The notes below the pieces were generated by a model. That model saw only the letters and a program-made list of their open reading frames with translations, was not told the DNA's origin and did no database searches. A program made the position numbers and the translations under genes. From contig NZ_CP083808.1 of NCBI RefSeq assembly GCF_020149765.1, forward strand, positions 463,898 to 527,897: a stretch of DNA of 64,000 nucleotides. The letters are read 5' to 3'. Shown here piece by piece: positions 26,867 through 35,278 of this stretch (the stretch's first letter is position 1; every line of letters starts with the position of its first letter). This DNA is from Pantoea agglomerans (lineage in GTDB: Bacteria; Pseudomonadota; Gammaproteobacteria; Enterobacterales; Enterobacteriaceae).

Positions 26867-26885
26867 GACAATGAGAATGGTTATC
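26867..26885. promoter_or_regulatory. Candidate Fur box
   Basis: GACAATGAGAATGGTTATC matches the 19-bp consensus GATAATGATAATCATTATC at 15 positions. It lies 86 bases before the transporter start codon. With Fur and iron this would repress the gene. Confidence 0.6.
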
Positions 26886-26891
26886 ATAAAC

Positions 26892-26920
26892 AAAAAAAGG
26901 CAGACCTATTTAGTCTGCCT
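26892..26920 (-). terminator. Terminator of the SDR/MFS operon
   Basis: On the minus strand AGGCAGAC, a seven-base loop and GTCTGCCT are followed by TTTTTTT. It stops transcription from the SDR gene. Confidence 0.85.
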
Positions 26921-26959
26921 CGCATGATTGTTCCGTAAAGCTTTGCAAGCGTATGTCTG

Positions 26960-27676
26960 TCAGCTCAGACTGCCGCCGCCGTTGACATGAAGAATTTCGC
27001 CGGTCAGATATGTGTTGGTCAGGGCGAATAAAACTGCATTGGCAAGTTCATCAGGGGTACCCGTATGTCTTACCGGCAGAGACTTGTCCAGCGAATCGAA
27101 GAAACCTTCACGATCGGATTCGGCCATGAAGTCCCAGCCTTCAGTTCTTACTACGCCAGGAGAGACAGCGTTAACGCGTACTGGCGCCAGCTCTACTGCC
27201 AGTGCACGCGTAAGCCCTTCTACCCCCGCATTCAACGCAGATACCATTGACGTACCCGGTGCAGGACGGTCCGCCGCCAGACCTGAGAAAAGCACAATGG
27301 CACCATCGCTGGACAGATTCTTCAGACCAAACTGAGCCAGGTGAACCGGTCCCCAGAATTTAGTGGCAAGCATGCGCTCAATCGCAGCACGATCCATCTC
27401 TGCCAGAGGCCCGTAAGTGAGATCTGCAGCGCTCAGAACGAAATAATCATACTTGCCGATTTTTTCGAAGCCGGTCTCTGCAGCTTTCGCATCGCCCAGA
27501 TCCATCACAACCCATGAAGCTTTACCTTCGAGACGCTTAACAGCTTTTGTTAGTTTTGCTTCTGATCGCCCGATCAGTGTAACCGCTGCGCCCTGCGCCA
27601 GAGCCTGTTGTGCTACGGCAAACCCGATGCCTGAGTTACCACCTGCGATCACAATGTGTTTGTTTTGAATATTCAT
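26960..27676 (-). CDS. SDR-family protein lacking the catalytic Tyr/Lys
   Basis: This 238-residue Rossmann protein has an intact cofactor motif (IAGGNSGIGFAVAQQ), DLGDAKA and VNAVSPG. At the catalytic position, where SDRs have YxxxK, it reads VSALNAGVEG, so Tyr is Val and Lys is Asn. A branch of SDR-like proteins with AxxN in this place exists. They may bind NAD(P) without ordinary ketone reduction. It is the second gene behind an MFS exporter (12 bases) and is probably controlled by the divergent LysR. Confidence 0.85.
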   Translation of the reverse strand: MNIQNKHIVIAGGNSGIGFAVAQQALAQGAAVTLIGRSEAKLTKAVKRLEGKASWVVMDLGDAKAAETGFEKIGKYDYFVLSAADLTYGPLAEMDRAAIERMLATKFWGPVHLAQFGLKNLSSDGAIVLFSGLAADRPAPGTSMVSALNAGVEGLTRALAVELAPVRVNAVSPGVVRTEGWDFMAESDREGFFDSLDKSLPVRHTGTPDELANAVLFALTNTYLTGEILHVNGGGSLS

Positions 27677-27688
27677 ATTTTACTCCGG

Positions 27689-28864
27689 TTAGTTTGATGC
27701 GGTTTCTTTGTACACACTCTTTCTGCTAACGGGCTTCAGCAGAAAGGCCAGCATGACCGCCGCGGCCAGCGGGATGAAGCCATACAGCATGGGCGATGAC
27801 GCTGATGTATGGCTTGCCGCCCCACCCAGCGCAGAGCCCACGGCGATGCCGATATTGAATCCGGCGATGTTCATTCCTGACGCCAGATCAGGGCTGCCGT
27901 CGACCTCAGCAGCAGCCAGTACTGTGCGCTGGAAAACAGGCACAGCACTAAAGCTCGCAAGGCCCCAGATACTCATTACACAGGCCATAACAATGACAGA
28001 GTCGGCACTCAACCAGGCACCACACAGTGCAATGCCAATGCCTGCCAGAACCAGCAGTGATGCTCGCTGGCTTCCCGCCTTATCAACCAGCTGTCCGCCG
28101 AAGTAGTTACCAATCATGGCAAACACTCCAAACAGGAAGAACATTCCTGAAATCCCTTTGCCGGTCAGCTGCGTTTCTTGTTCCAGCAGTACAGAAATGT
28201 AGGTAAACCCGGTAAACGAGCCGGCATAGCCCATCGCAGTGATGAGCACACGATGCAGTATGCTGCGATTCAGCAGTGTGCCGGAAAGCGTGCCTGGTGC
28301 CTGCTCCTGTTCATCTTTACTGACTGAAGGGGTATAGAGTTCAGTTAACAGGGCACCGACCAGACCGATCACGGCGATGGCTACGAAGACGTACTCCCAG
28401 TTAAAAGCGCTACCAGCGAAAGTGCCGAGTGGCACGCCAAGCATCAGAGCCAGTGTCAGGCCAGCAAAGACGGTTGAAATTGCCCGGCCGCGGAAAGCGG
28501 GCTCTACGGCGGCGGAAGCACTGGAAGCTGCCAGCGCCAGTAAGACCCCATGCATCAAACCCGCGGTCAGGCGGCTGATAAGCAATGCAGTCAGAGACGG
28601 GATCCATGCAGTTACCAGATTTGAAACAGCAAAAATAAGCATGCTTCCGGCAAGAACATGCCTGCGTGTGGCACCTGCCAGTGCAGCACTCAATACCGGT
28701 GCACCAATGCTGACACCAATAGCATATATGCCGATCATCAGCCCGGCTGACGAGACGCTGATATCCAGTGAGCCTGCAATAGCCGGAACCAGGCTGACTG
28801 CGACAAACTCAGCCAGCCCGAGTGCAAAGGTGCAAAGACTGAGTGCAAATAAAATGACTGACAT
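27689..28864 (-). CDS. MFS transporter, AraJ/sugar-efflux-like
   Basis: This 391-residue protein has 12 hydrophobic helices. The family start LFALSLCTFALGLAEFVAVS and the central loop before RSILHRVL resemble AraJ/YdhP-type exporters of the DHA1 group. The residues after helix 2 (LSAALAGATRRHVLAG) are the usual MFS motif A region. It is likely an efflux pump for a small molecule. It begins the leftward MFS-SDR operon and faces the LysR gene across a 92-base spacer. Confidence 0.87.
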   Translation of the reverse strand: MSVILFALSLCTFALGLAEFVAVSLVPAIAGSLDISVSSAGLMIGIYAIGVSIGAPVLSAALAGATRRHVLAGSMLIFAVSNLVTAWIPSLTALLISRLTAGLMHGVLLALAASSASAAVEPAFRGRAISTVFAGLTLALMLGVPLGTFAGSAFNWEYVFVAIAVIGLVGALLTELYTPSVSKDEQEQAPGTLSGTLLNRSILHRVLITAMGYAGSFTGFTYISVLLEQETQLTGKGISGMFFLFGVFAMIGNYFGGQLVDKAGSQRASLLVLAGIGIALCGAWLSADSVIVMACVMSIWGLASFSAVPVFQRTVLAAAEVDGSPDLASGMNIAGFNIGIAVGSALGGAASHTSASSPMLYGFIPLAAAVMLAFLLKPVSRKSVYKETASN

Positions 28865-28956
28865 AAAACCTCCTGATTAGGTTTCATGATGGTAATTTAT
28901 TGCACATCTGTTGATAATAACCATTTCCCGATAAACACTATTGCAGGTTTGCAAAA

Positions 28957-29847
28957 ATGAATGCATTAAAAGGTTTGCCGGAATTTATTGCTGTTGTTGA
29001 AAGAGGGACTTTCACTGCAGCGGCAAAGCAACTAAACGTGTCTGTTTCTCACATAAGCCGTCATATTGCAGAGCTCGAGTCGCGCCTTGCCACTCAGCTC
29101 TTTGTACGGACGACCAGGCAGATGCAACTGACCGAATCAGGAAGCCGCCTGTTTTCGGCGACAGAGCCGTTAATGGAGGAACTGACAAGTATTCAGGACA
29201 GACTTACACGAGGGAGCGAAACGCTGGAAGGTTCGATACGAATTACGCTGGCAGGAAAACTGGCAGAGGAACAAATCGTTCCTTTACTGACCGATTTCAG
29301 CGTAATGCATGACGGGATCAGTCTGGAGATAGATGTGTCAGCGCGGAACGTCGATCTGATCGCAGAGGGCTATCACCTGGCAATAAGAATGGGACCGCTG
29401 GTCAGCAGCAGCTCTCTGATAGCAGTAAGGCTGGTTTCTGTCCCTATGATTACTCTGGCCTGTCAGGCGCTGACGGAAAAGCTCGGATATATCGGTCGTC
29501 CGGAAGATCTTCCCCCTGAATACTGTCTGCCACTGGTAGGACGTAACTGGCATTTTACCAACGGTAAGCGTCAGGTATCCATTAGACCGCTGGGTCGCGT
29601 GTCCACAAACAGTGGAAATGCGGCAGTAAGCGCTGCGCTGAAGGGCATCGGCATTATTCATGTCCCAGCCTACTACGCTGATGAAAAAGTCAGTACAGGA
29701 GAGCTCATCACTCTCCTGCCCGACTGGCGCTCGGTTGAAAGCACAACCTTTTATCTTGTCTATCCTGCCGGTAAACATATGCCGCAACGCGTGCGTAGTC
29801 TCATTGATTATCTGCAGAGCAAGATGAACATGAGCATATCCTTTTAG
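28957..29847 (+). CDS. LysR-family regulator of the MFS-SDR operon
   Basis: This encodes 296 residues beginning MNALKGLPEFIAVVERGTFT. The helix-turn-helix is AAAKQLNVSVSHISRHIAELE and the wing is FVRTTRQMQLTESG. The rest is an effector domain of the DmlR/CrgA type. It is divergent from the MFS-SDR pair. Its stop overlaps by four bases the end of the next SDR gene, which reads toward it. Confidence 0.9.
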   Translation: MNALKGLPEFIAVVERGTFTAAAKQLNVSVSHISRHIAELESRLATQLFVRTTRQMQLTESGSRLFSATEPLMEELTSIQDRLTRGSETLEGSIRITLAGKLAEEQIVPLLTDFSVMHDGISLEIDVSARNVDLIAEGYHLAIRMGPLVSSSSLIAVRLVSVPMITLACQALTEKLGYIGRPEDLPPEYCLPLVGRNWHFTNGKRQVSIRPLGRVSTNSGNAAVSAALKGIGIIHVPAYYADEKVSTGELITLLPDWRSVESTTFYLVYPAGKHMPQRVRSLIDYLQSKMNMSISF

Positions 29848-30575
29848 CTCATGTACCAGCCACCGTTAACGTTTATAGTCTGCCCGTTAATGTAGCCATT
29901 ACGTACCAGCATCATGATGGCATCGACGACCTCATCCGGCTGGCCAAAACGCCCTACCGGGATAAGATCGGGCTTGATGCTGTCATTATTCTTTATCATG
30001 TCAGTTTCAATCAGCGCAGGCGCAACCGCGTTTACTGTGATTCCGCATCCCGCAAGCAGGTTAGCATAGCTATGCATCAGGCCGATCTGCCCGGCCTTGC
30101 TGGCTGCATAATGCGGTCCAATAACGCCACCTGTCTGGGCAGCGACTGAGGACATCATGATAACCCTGCCCCACCCATTGCGCTGCATAGCAGGAAGTAC
30201 CGCCTGACTCATGAAAAAAGAGGAGGACAGATTGGTCAGCAGTACGCTGTTCCAGTCATCTGCGCTAATTTCTTTCCAGTTCTGTACGGGGTTAATACCT
30301 GCATTGTTAACGAGAATATCAACATCCCCGAAGCGTTCACCAATCTCCGAGATTAACTGGCTGACCTCATCATGTCGGCTGACATCAGCAGCCAGCGCTA
30401 TCGCCGTATTGCCTTCCTGGGCGATCTGCTCTGCAAGGGCCTCTGCTGAAGCTGATGAGTGCCGGTAATTAATTACTACACGGCATCCGGCTCGGGACAA
30501 TGCCAGTGCCGCTTCACGACCAATCCCACGACTTGCTCCGGTGACAAGCGCAACTTTATTTCGGATCTCATCCAT
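29844..30575 (-). CDS. FabG-like short-chain dehydrogenase
   Basis: This 243-residue SDR has a complete set of motifs: TGASRGIGREAALAL for NADP binding, VNNAGINP, catalytic Ser in MMSSVAAQTG, YAASKAG (YxxxK) and a closing NGQTINVNGGW. It should reduce a keto group or oxidise an alcohol in the cytoplasm. It follows the MFS gene by six bases and would share its promoter and operator copy B, linking it to the TetR regulator. Confidence 0.9.
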   Translation of the reverse strand: MDEIRNKVALVTGASRGIGREAALALSRAGCRVVINYRHSSASAEALAEQIAQEGNTAIALAADVSRHDEVSQLISEIGERFGDVDILVNNAGINPVQNWKEISADDWNSVLLTNLSSSFFMSQAVLPAMQRNGWGRVIMMSSVAAQTGGVIGPHYAASKAGQIGLMHSYANLLAGCGITVNAVAPALIETDMIKNNDSIKPDLIPVGRFGQPDEVVDAIMMLVRNGYINGQTINVNGGWYMS

Positions 30576-30581
30576 AGCTTA

Positions 30582-31781
30582 TTACCTCGTTGATGTTCTG
30601 ATAAGGAAAAGCAGAGCCAGCGCGGCAAGCAACAGCACCAGAGCAAACTGGCATACTGCCATCCACCCGCTTATGCTCCAGAAATATGAACCTGCGGCTG
30701 CGCCTGCGGCACCGCCAAAAAAGGTAAAAACCATATATAACGTATTCAGCCGGGCCCGGTATTCGCCCGGCAATGCAAAAATACGGGCCTGATTCGCTAT
30801 CTGACCACTCTGGAGGCCAAAATCGAGAAGGTTAACGCCGAGGACCAGTGCAGGAATGGCATAGCTCCTCGTGTACATAAACAAGATGAAAGCACAGGCA
30901 ACTGAGAGTAGTGAGAGCAGATTGACAGGTTTAACGCCAAAGCGATCGCATAACCGTCCGGCTCGCGGAGCCAGCATCGCACCTGCTGCCCCCCACAAGC
31001 CAAATAGCCCGATATCGGCCGGGTTCATGTTGAAAGCAGGCGATGCAAGATAGTAGGCGAGTGTCGCCCAGAAGGCAGAAAACGCTGCGAAGACCAGACA
31101 ACCCATCAGGCAGGATAAAATCAGTGCCGGATAGGCAAGTAACAGACGCGGCATAGAGGCCAGCAAAGAAACATATTTTTTCAGGCTCAGGGGTGACCGT
31201 TCTGTTAATGGCAGCCATTTTATGAGAACAATCAGCAGCCATGCATCAAGAACAGCAAAAACGATGAAGGACGCCCGCCATGTGGCACTGACATCAGCCA
31301 GAAAGCCAGAGGCAGTTCGTGATAACAGAATGCCCAGTATCAGACCGGTCTGCACTGTGCCGATGACTCTGCCTGTTTCCCCTTTTTCCGCCATAGACAC
31401 CGCAAGCGGGATAAGTATCTGCGGGATAACAGTAAACAGCGTCAGAAAAAAGCTGGCTACGATTAACACAGTAAGGGACGGCGCAAGGCCACACCCGAGT
31501 AACATCACGGTCGTCAGCAGAAGCAGCATTCCGCTCAGTTTACGCGGCGAGAGGCTGTCAGCACTGGGCACGATAAATAAAATGCCAATTGCATAGCCTG
31601 TCTGTGCCAGTGTCGTCACCAGGCCTGCCCGATCAGGGCTGACGTTAAAACTCATCGCTATTTCGTTCAGGATTGGCTGACTGAGATACACATTCGATAC
31701 GGTTATTCCGCAGGCCAGAGCCAGCAGAAGCAACATTCCACTACTCAAAACGGTTTTTTCCCTAAGGGGTACAGTACTCAC
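30582..31781 (-). CDS. MFS transporter (YgaY/YnfM-like), divergent from tetR
   Basis: This encodes 399 residues from the GTG at 31781, with AGAGGT eight bases before it. It has 12 helices and the signature GITVSNVYLSQPILNEIA, close to the N-Y-Y-x-Q-P-L/I-L segment of YgaY-like exporters. It probably exports a toxic or metabolic small molecule. It heads a two-gene operon with the FabG-like SDR. Operator copy B lies in its 5' region, and a further half site (ACAGTAC) is at 31771-31777. Confidence 0.87.
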   Translation of the reverse strand: MSTVPLREKTVLSSGMLLLLALACGITVSNVYLSQPILNEIAMSFNVSPDRAGLVTTLAQTGYAIGILFIVPSADSLSPRKLSGMLLLLTTVMLLGCGLAPSLTVLIVASFFLTLFTVIPQILIPLAVSMAEKGETGRVIGTVQTGLILGILLSRTASGFLADVSATWRASFIVFAVLDAWLLIVLIKWLPLTERSPLSLKKYVSLLASMPRLLLAYPALILSCLMGCLVFAAFSAFWATLAYYLASPAFNMNPADIGLFGLWGAAGAMLAPRAGRLCDRFGVKPVNLLSLLSVACAFILFMYTRSYAIPALVLGVNLLDFGLQSGQIANQARIFALPGEYRARLNTLYMVFTFFGGAAGAAAGSYFWSISGWMAVCQFALVLLLAALALLFLIRTSTR

Positions 31782-31842
31782 AAAGTTGACCTCTGTTTCG
31801 GTTTGGAGATGTATGTAATACTGACAACGATCAATTCAGAAC

Positions 31843-31858
31843 TGTACTGTACAGTACA
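31843..31858. promoter_or_regulatory. TetR-type operator, copy B (tetR/MFS promoter)
   Basis: TGTACTGTACAGTACA is a perfect 16-bp palindrome between the divergent MFS and TetR genes. It is bracketed by two direct copies of AATTCAGAAC (31833-31842 and 31858-31867). The position fits autoregulation together with control of the MFS-SDR operon. Confidence 0.75.
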
Positions 31859-31926
31859 ATTCAGAACAGTAAAGCCTCCATCATCGAGGCGTGTATTAAC
31901 CTATTGATTTGTAATGGGAATAATTT

Positions 31927-32529
31927 ATGCCAGTTCAGCAGTCAACTCGCACAGCTATTCTTGAAGCTGCGAGGGATGCGTTTCTTGAGTTTGGTTATCA
32001 GGGAACCAGTATGGAAAAGGTTGCAAAGCTTGCTAATACCGCAAGAACAACTGTTTACAACCAGTTCAGCAGTAAAGAAACGCTGTTTCAGGAGACTGTT
32101 AAATTTGTCTGGACAGATTTTCCCGCCATTACCATCACGCAGGATAAGGAAGCACTTGATGATGTTGAGTTTGGCCTGACACAGCTTGGCCGCTCTGTTG
32201 CTGAGTTCTGGGTGCCAGATACGGCCGTCGCCTTTATGCGAATGGTGATCAGCGAGGGTCCCCGCTTCCCCGGCCTTGCCGAGCGTTTTTTTGAAGCCGG
32301 AAAGGCCCCCGCCCTTAATGCAGTGGCAGAATATCTGTCCAGAATGCAAGGTAGAGGACTGAAAAAAGTCAGCGATTCACATCGCGCCGCCAGACAGTTT
32401 CTGGGACTGATAAATGAACCACTTTTATGGGCCCGTGTTATTGGCGTTGAAAGCGTTCCTTCTGAAAAAATTCGTCAGGATGCTGTTGCAGAAGCCGTAA
32501 AGATTTTCCTCGCCTACTACCAGGCATAA
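31927..32529 (+). CDS. TetR/AcrR-family regulator
   Basis: This encodes 200 residues. The N-terminal DNA-binding domain is typical: RTAILEAARDAFLEFGYQG, then MEKVAKLANTARTTVYNQF, then SSKETLFQET. The C-terminal ligand domain (from about 75) resembles the AefR-like group and has the segment FMRMVISEGPRFPGLAERFF. It probably represses the divergent MFS-SDR operon and itself through the palindrome at 31843, and the two distant copies at 19995 and 35232 by sequence identity. The inducer is unknown; quinones, aldehydes or similar electrophiles would fit the SDR/AKR targets. Confidence 0.9.
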   Translation: MPVQQSTRTAILEAARDAFLEFGYQGTSMEKVAKLANTARTTVYNQFSSKETLFQETVKFVWTDFPAITITQDKEALDDVEFGLTQLGRSVAEFWVPDTAVAFMRMVISEGPRFPGLAERFFEAGKAPALNAVAEYLSRMQGRGLKKVSDSHRAARQFLGLINEPLLWARVIGVESVPSEKIRQDAVAEAVKIFLAYYQA

Positions 32530-32595
32530 CCGGAAAGCATAGAGAAACAGCCTGACCCTTCTGGTTGATTCTGTGAGCATTTTTAAAAATTGAGG

Positions 32596-32609
32596 TAGGA
32601 TGGCAGGAT
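32596..32609 (+). promoter_or_regulatory. GntR-type operator, copy 2 (gntR promoter)
   Basis: TAGGATGGCAGGAT differs from the copies at 26843 and 36580 at two positions. It lies 24 bases before the start of the FadR-type gene, a place suited to autorepression. Confidence 0.55.
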
Positions 32610-32633
32610 GAATATCTTGTTAAGGATAAGGGG

Positions 32634-33323
32634 ATGACTCAGAGAAGTTCATTTGCCGTAGCGCGCCAGCCACTGGTCGATACCGTTATTGACGTATTAC
32701 GCAAACAGATAACGGAGCAGAAATGGACAGTGGGTGAACGTATACCCACGGAAACAGAGCTGACAGATATGCTTCAGGTTGGCCGCAATACTATTCGAGA
32801 AGCCATCAGGGTTCTCTCTCATTCAGGCATGCTGGAGGTTCGTCAGGGCGATGGAACCTATGTTCGCAGCCGGATTGATCCTTCCGAAACGATGCGTCAG
32901 ATGGATAAGGGAAGCCTGCAGGAGCATTTTGAGCTTCAGTGTATGCTGGAGTCGGAAGCCGCGCGCTACGCGGCTGTGCGCAGAACCCAAAGCGATTTAA
33001 AAAAAATTCGCATGGCCCTGGAGGCGCGGGGAGAAAAAAGCGAAGAACACGATCTTGAATCTTTTCTCAAACAGGACGCTCTTTTCCATAAAGCTATTGT
33101 TAATGCTTCTCATAATCTCCCCATGATAGCGCTGTATGAATATTTTCAGGTTTCAGTGCGTTCTAATACCAGAAAAATCGTGTTGCTTAACGAATTACCG
33201 GAACCGGATTATGCTGCTCATCAAAATCTCGTCGAAGCTATTGAGCAACAGGATGAGTTTCGCGCGCAGGATGCGGTGAGAAACATGATCCAGCCAATGA
33301 TTACCCATCTGAGAAACAGCTAA
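32634..33323 (+). CDS. FadR-type GntR regulator (paralogue 1)
   Basis: This encodes 229 residues. The winged helix reads ITEQKWTVGERIPTETEL, then VGRNTIREAIRVLSHSGML, then EVRQGDGTYV. The FCD ligand domain has LESEAARYAAVRRT and DALFHKAIVNASHN with the metal-binding D-x-x-x-H pattern. It is clearly a paralogue of the gene at 37137, with near-identical recognition helices. I infer that both bind TAGGATGATAGGAT, a copy of which precedes this gene. Targets would include the transporter at 25539 and the Fur-fold genes. Confidence 0.88.
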   Translation: MTQRSSFAVARQPLVDTVIDVLRKQITEQKWTVGERIPTETELTDMLQVGRNTIREAIRVLSHSGMLEVRQGDGTYVRSRIDPSETMRQMDKGSLQEHFELQCMLESEAARYAAVRRTQSDLKKIRMALEARGEKSEEHDLESFLKQDALFHKAIVNASHNLPMIALYEYFQVSVRSNTRKIVLLNELPEPDYAAHQNLVEAIEQQDEFRAQDAVRNMIQPMITHLRNS

Positions 33324-33349
33324 AAAAGGGCCCGAAAGGCCCTGTTTTT
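33322..33349. terminator. Bidirectional terminator
   Basis: AGGGCC (33327-33332), loop CGAAA, GGCCCT (33338-33343), with A-run before and TGTTTTT after. It serves the GntR gene and the converging aldo-keto reductase. Confidence 0.85.
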
Positions 33350-33351
33350 GT

Positions 33352-34377
33352 TCAGATGCGAGGGTTTCGCTCTGCGAATGTCTGCTGCTGATGCCAGTAA
33401 GGATAAACACGCGGCTTATCGCTGACGCTGTTAAGTCGCTCAATCTGCGTGGTGGTCAGTTCGAAGCCAGTGGTATCCAGATTTTGTTCTAACTGTTCAC
33501 GGTTACGTGCACCTACAATCACAGTAGATACTGTAGGACGCTGCAGAACCCAGCGCAATGCTACCTGAGACACACTTTTTCCTGTTTCAGCTGAAATCTG
33601 TTCCAGCGTATCGATCACATCATAGAACTGCTCTTCTGGAAGACTGTGACCGTATGCGCCCAGACTGGCTGTACGGCTCCCTTCAGGTGCAGGCTTATTG
33701 CGGCTGATTTTACCGCTCAGACGGCCACCCGAGAGAGGGCTCCAGACTACCGTTCCCACGCCCTCTTCAAGAGCCAAAGGCATTAGTTCCCACTCAAATT
33801 CTCTACCCAGCAGAGAGTAATAAGCCTGATGAGCAATGTAGCGAGACCAGCCGCGACGCTCTGAAACAGATAAAGATTTCATCAGTTGCCAGCCAGAAAA
33901 ATTTGAGCAGCCGATATAACGCACTTTACCCGAGGTAACCAGATCGTCGAGTGCACGCAGAGTTTCTTCAACAGGAGTCCGGGCATCGAAGGCATGCATC
34001 TGCCAGAGATCAATGTGGTCTGTTTTAAGACGGCGCAATGACTCTTCACAGGCCTGCACAAGATGATGACGCGAGCTGCCTATCGCATTCACATCCTCTC
34101 CGATCCGGAACGTCGCTTTCGTTGAGATAAGAATTTTGTGACGGTTTCCAACAATAGCCTTTCCCAGGATCTCTTCAGCTTTTCCGCCAGAATAAGCGTC
34201 AGAGGAGTCTATCAGATTGACGCCACGATCAAGGCACAGGTCGAGCAATGATTTAGCTTCTTCCACATCCGTGGCACCCCAGGCTTTGAAGAATTCGTTA
34301 CCGCCGCCAAAGGTTGCCGTACCAAAGCTCAGCTCTGAAACGAGAAGCCCACTGTCTCCGAGAAAATTATATTTCAT
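33352..34377 (-). CDS. Aldo/keto reductase (YajO/AKR11-12-like)
   Basis: This 341-residue (alpha/beta)8 reductase has the catalytic tetrad visible: Asp in LIDSSDAYSGG with Tyr four residues on, Lys in LISTKATFR, and His in LWQMHAFD. The NADPH site is near the C-terminus (STVIVGARNREQLEQN). It starts 27 bases after the second reductase and is likely co-transcribed with it from the promoter holding operator copy C. It probably detoxifies aldehydes or ketones. Confidence 0.9.
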   Translation of the reverse strand: MKYNFLGDSGLLVSELSFGTATFGGGNEFFKAWGATDVEEAKSLLDLCLDRGVNLIDSSDAYSGGKAEEILGKAIVGNRHKILISTKATFRIGEDVNAIGSSRHHLVQACEESLRRLKTDHIDLWQMHAFDARTPVEETLRALDDLVTSGKVRYIGCSNFSGWQLMKSLSVSERRGWSRYIAHQAYYSLLGREFEWELMPLALEEGVGTVVWSPLSGGRLSGKISRNKPAPEGSRTASLGAYGHSLPEEQFYDVIDTLEQISAETGKSVSQVALRWVLQRPTVSTVIVGARNREQLEQNLDTTGFELTTTQIERLNSVSDKPRVYPYWHQQQTFAERNPRI

Positions 34378-34404
34378 TCTAAATCTCCACTTTTAAGGAT
34401 AGTT

Positions 34405-35175
34405 TCAAATGATGCCTAACGCGCTGATAGCCTCATCAGACAGAGTGAAATCCAGACTGCTCAGATTTTCGTTCATTCTGTGGAAAGAAGAGGACTTAGG
34501 TATCGCGATGATATTTTGCTGCGTGAGCCAGCGCAGCGTGATTTGAGCCGGCGTTTTTGCATATTCAACCGCAAGTCGTTGTACAAGCGGGTCCGAACTC
34601 ATGCTGCCGGCATTGAGGGGTGAATAAGCGGTGATGGCAACAGCATTGTCATGTGCCACTCTGATGACATCATCCGGGATGGAGGGATAAGCCATTTTTA
34701 TCTGGTTAAGACTAATTACTTCCGGCGCGTAAGAGAGAGCTGCCTGTAAAGCGTATAGATCAAAATTACTGACGCCTCCCGTAAGAACCTTCCCTTCTGC
34801 TATCAGATTGCCCAGAGCATCCAGGGGCTCATGAAATGAGATGTCAGAACTGGGCCAGTGAAGCAGGATAAGGTCGATATAGTCTGTTTTAAGTGCTTTC
34901 AGCGAATTTTCAACTGAGTGAATAAAGTCTTTCCGATGAAAAGAATCAGGCCAGACTTTACTGGTGATGAAGAGTTCATCGCGATCGACAAGCGCTTTGC
35001 CAATTGCCTTACCGACCTCATGCTCATTCCCATACATCGCAGCCGTATCAATGTGGCGGTAACCGAGGTCCAGGGCTGTATGCACTGCACTCACTGCTTG
35101 TTGTCCATTCAGCTTCCAGGTTCCAAAGCCGATTAGAGGGACTTTTCTGCCGTTTTTCAGAACGATGTTATTCAT
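34405..35175 (-). CDS. Aldo/keto reductase (DkgA/AKR5-like)
   Basis: This encodes 256 residues. Motifs are GFGTWKLNG, DTAAMYGNEHEVGKAI (Asp and Tyr), FITSKVW (Lys), LILLHWP (His) and IPKSSSFHRMNENL for the cofactor. AKR5 members reduce 2,5-diketogluconate, methylglyoxal and similar dicarbonyls. It leads the leftward AKR pair and is divergent from the CMD-family gene across a 103-base spacer with operator copy C. Confidence 0.9.
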   Translation of the reverse strand: MNNIVLKNGRKVPLIGFGTWKLNGQQAVSAVHTALDLGYRHIDTAAMYGNEHEVGKAIGKALVDRDELFITSKVWPDSFHRKDFIHSVENSLKALKTDYIDLILLHWPSSDISFHEPLDALGNLIAEGKVLTGGVSNFDLYALQAALSYAPEVISLNQIKMAYPSIPDDVIRVAHDNAVAITAYSPLNAGSMSSDPLVQRLAVEYAKTPAQITLRWLTQQNIIAIPKSSSFHRMNENLSSLDFTLSDEAISALGII

Positions 35176-35231
35176 AGCATTTCCACATCAACGTTTTGCT
35201 TGATTTGAATGTTTAGCTGAGAGTACTTTAT

Positions 35232-35247
35232 TGTACTGGACAGTACA
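35232..35247. promoter_or_regulatory. TetR-type operator, copy C (AKR/CMD promoter)
   Basis: TGTACTGGACAGTACA differs from the perfect palindrome at 31843 by one base and continues with GTTCA exactly as copy A does. It sits between the divergent reductase and CMD-family genes and can control both. Confidence 0.7.
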
Positions 35248-35278
35248 GTTCAAGTTTTAACAAAAGTGGAGATACAAC

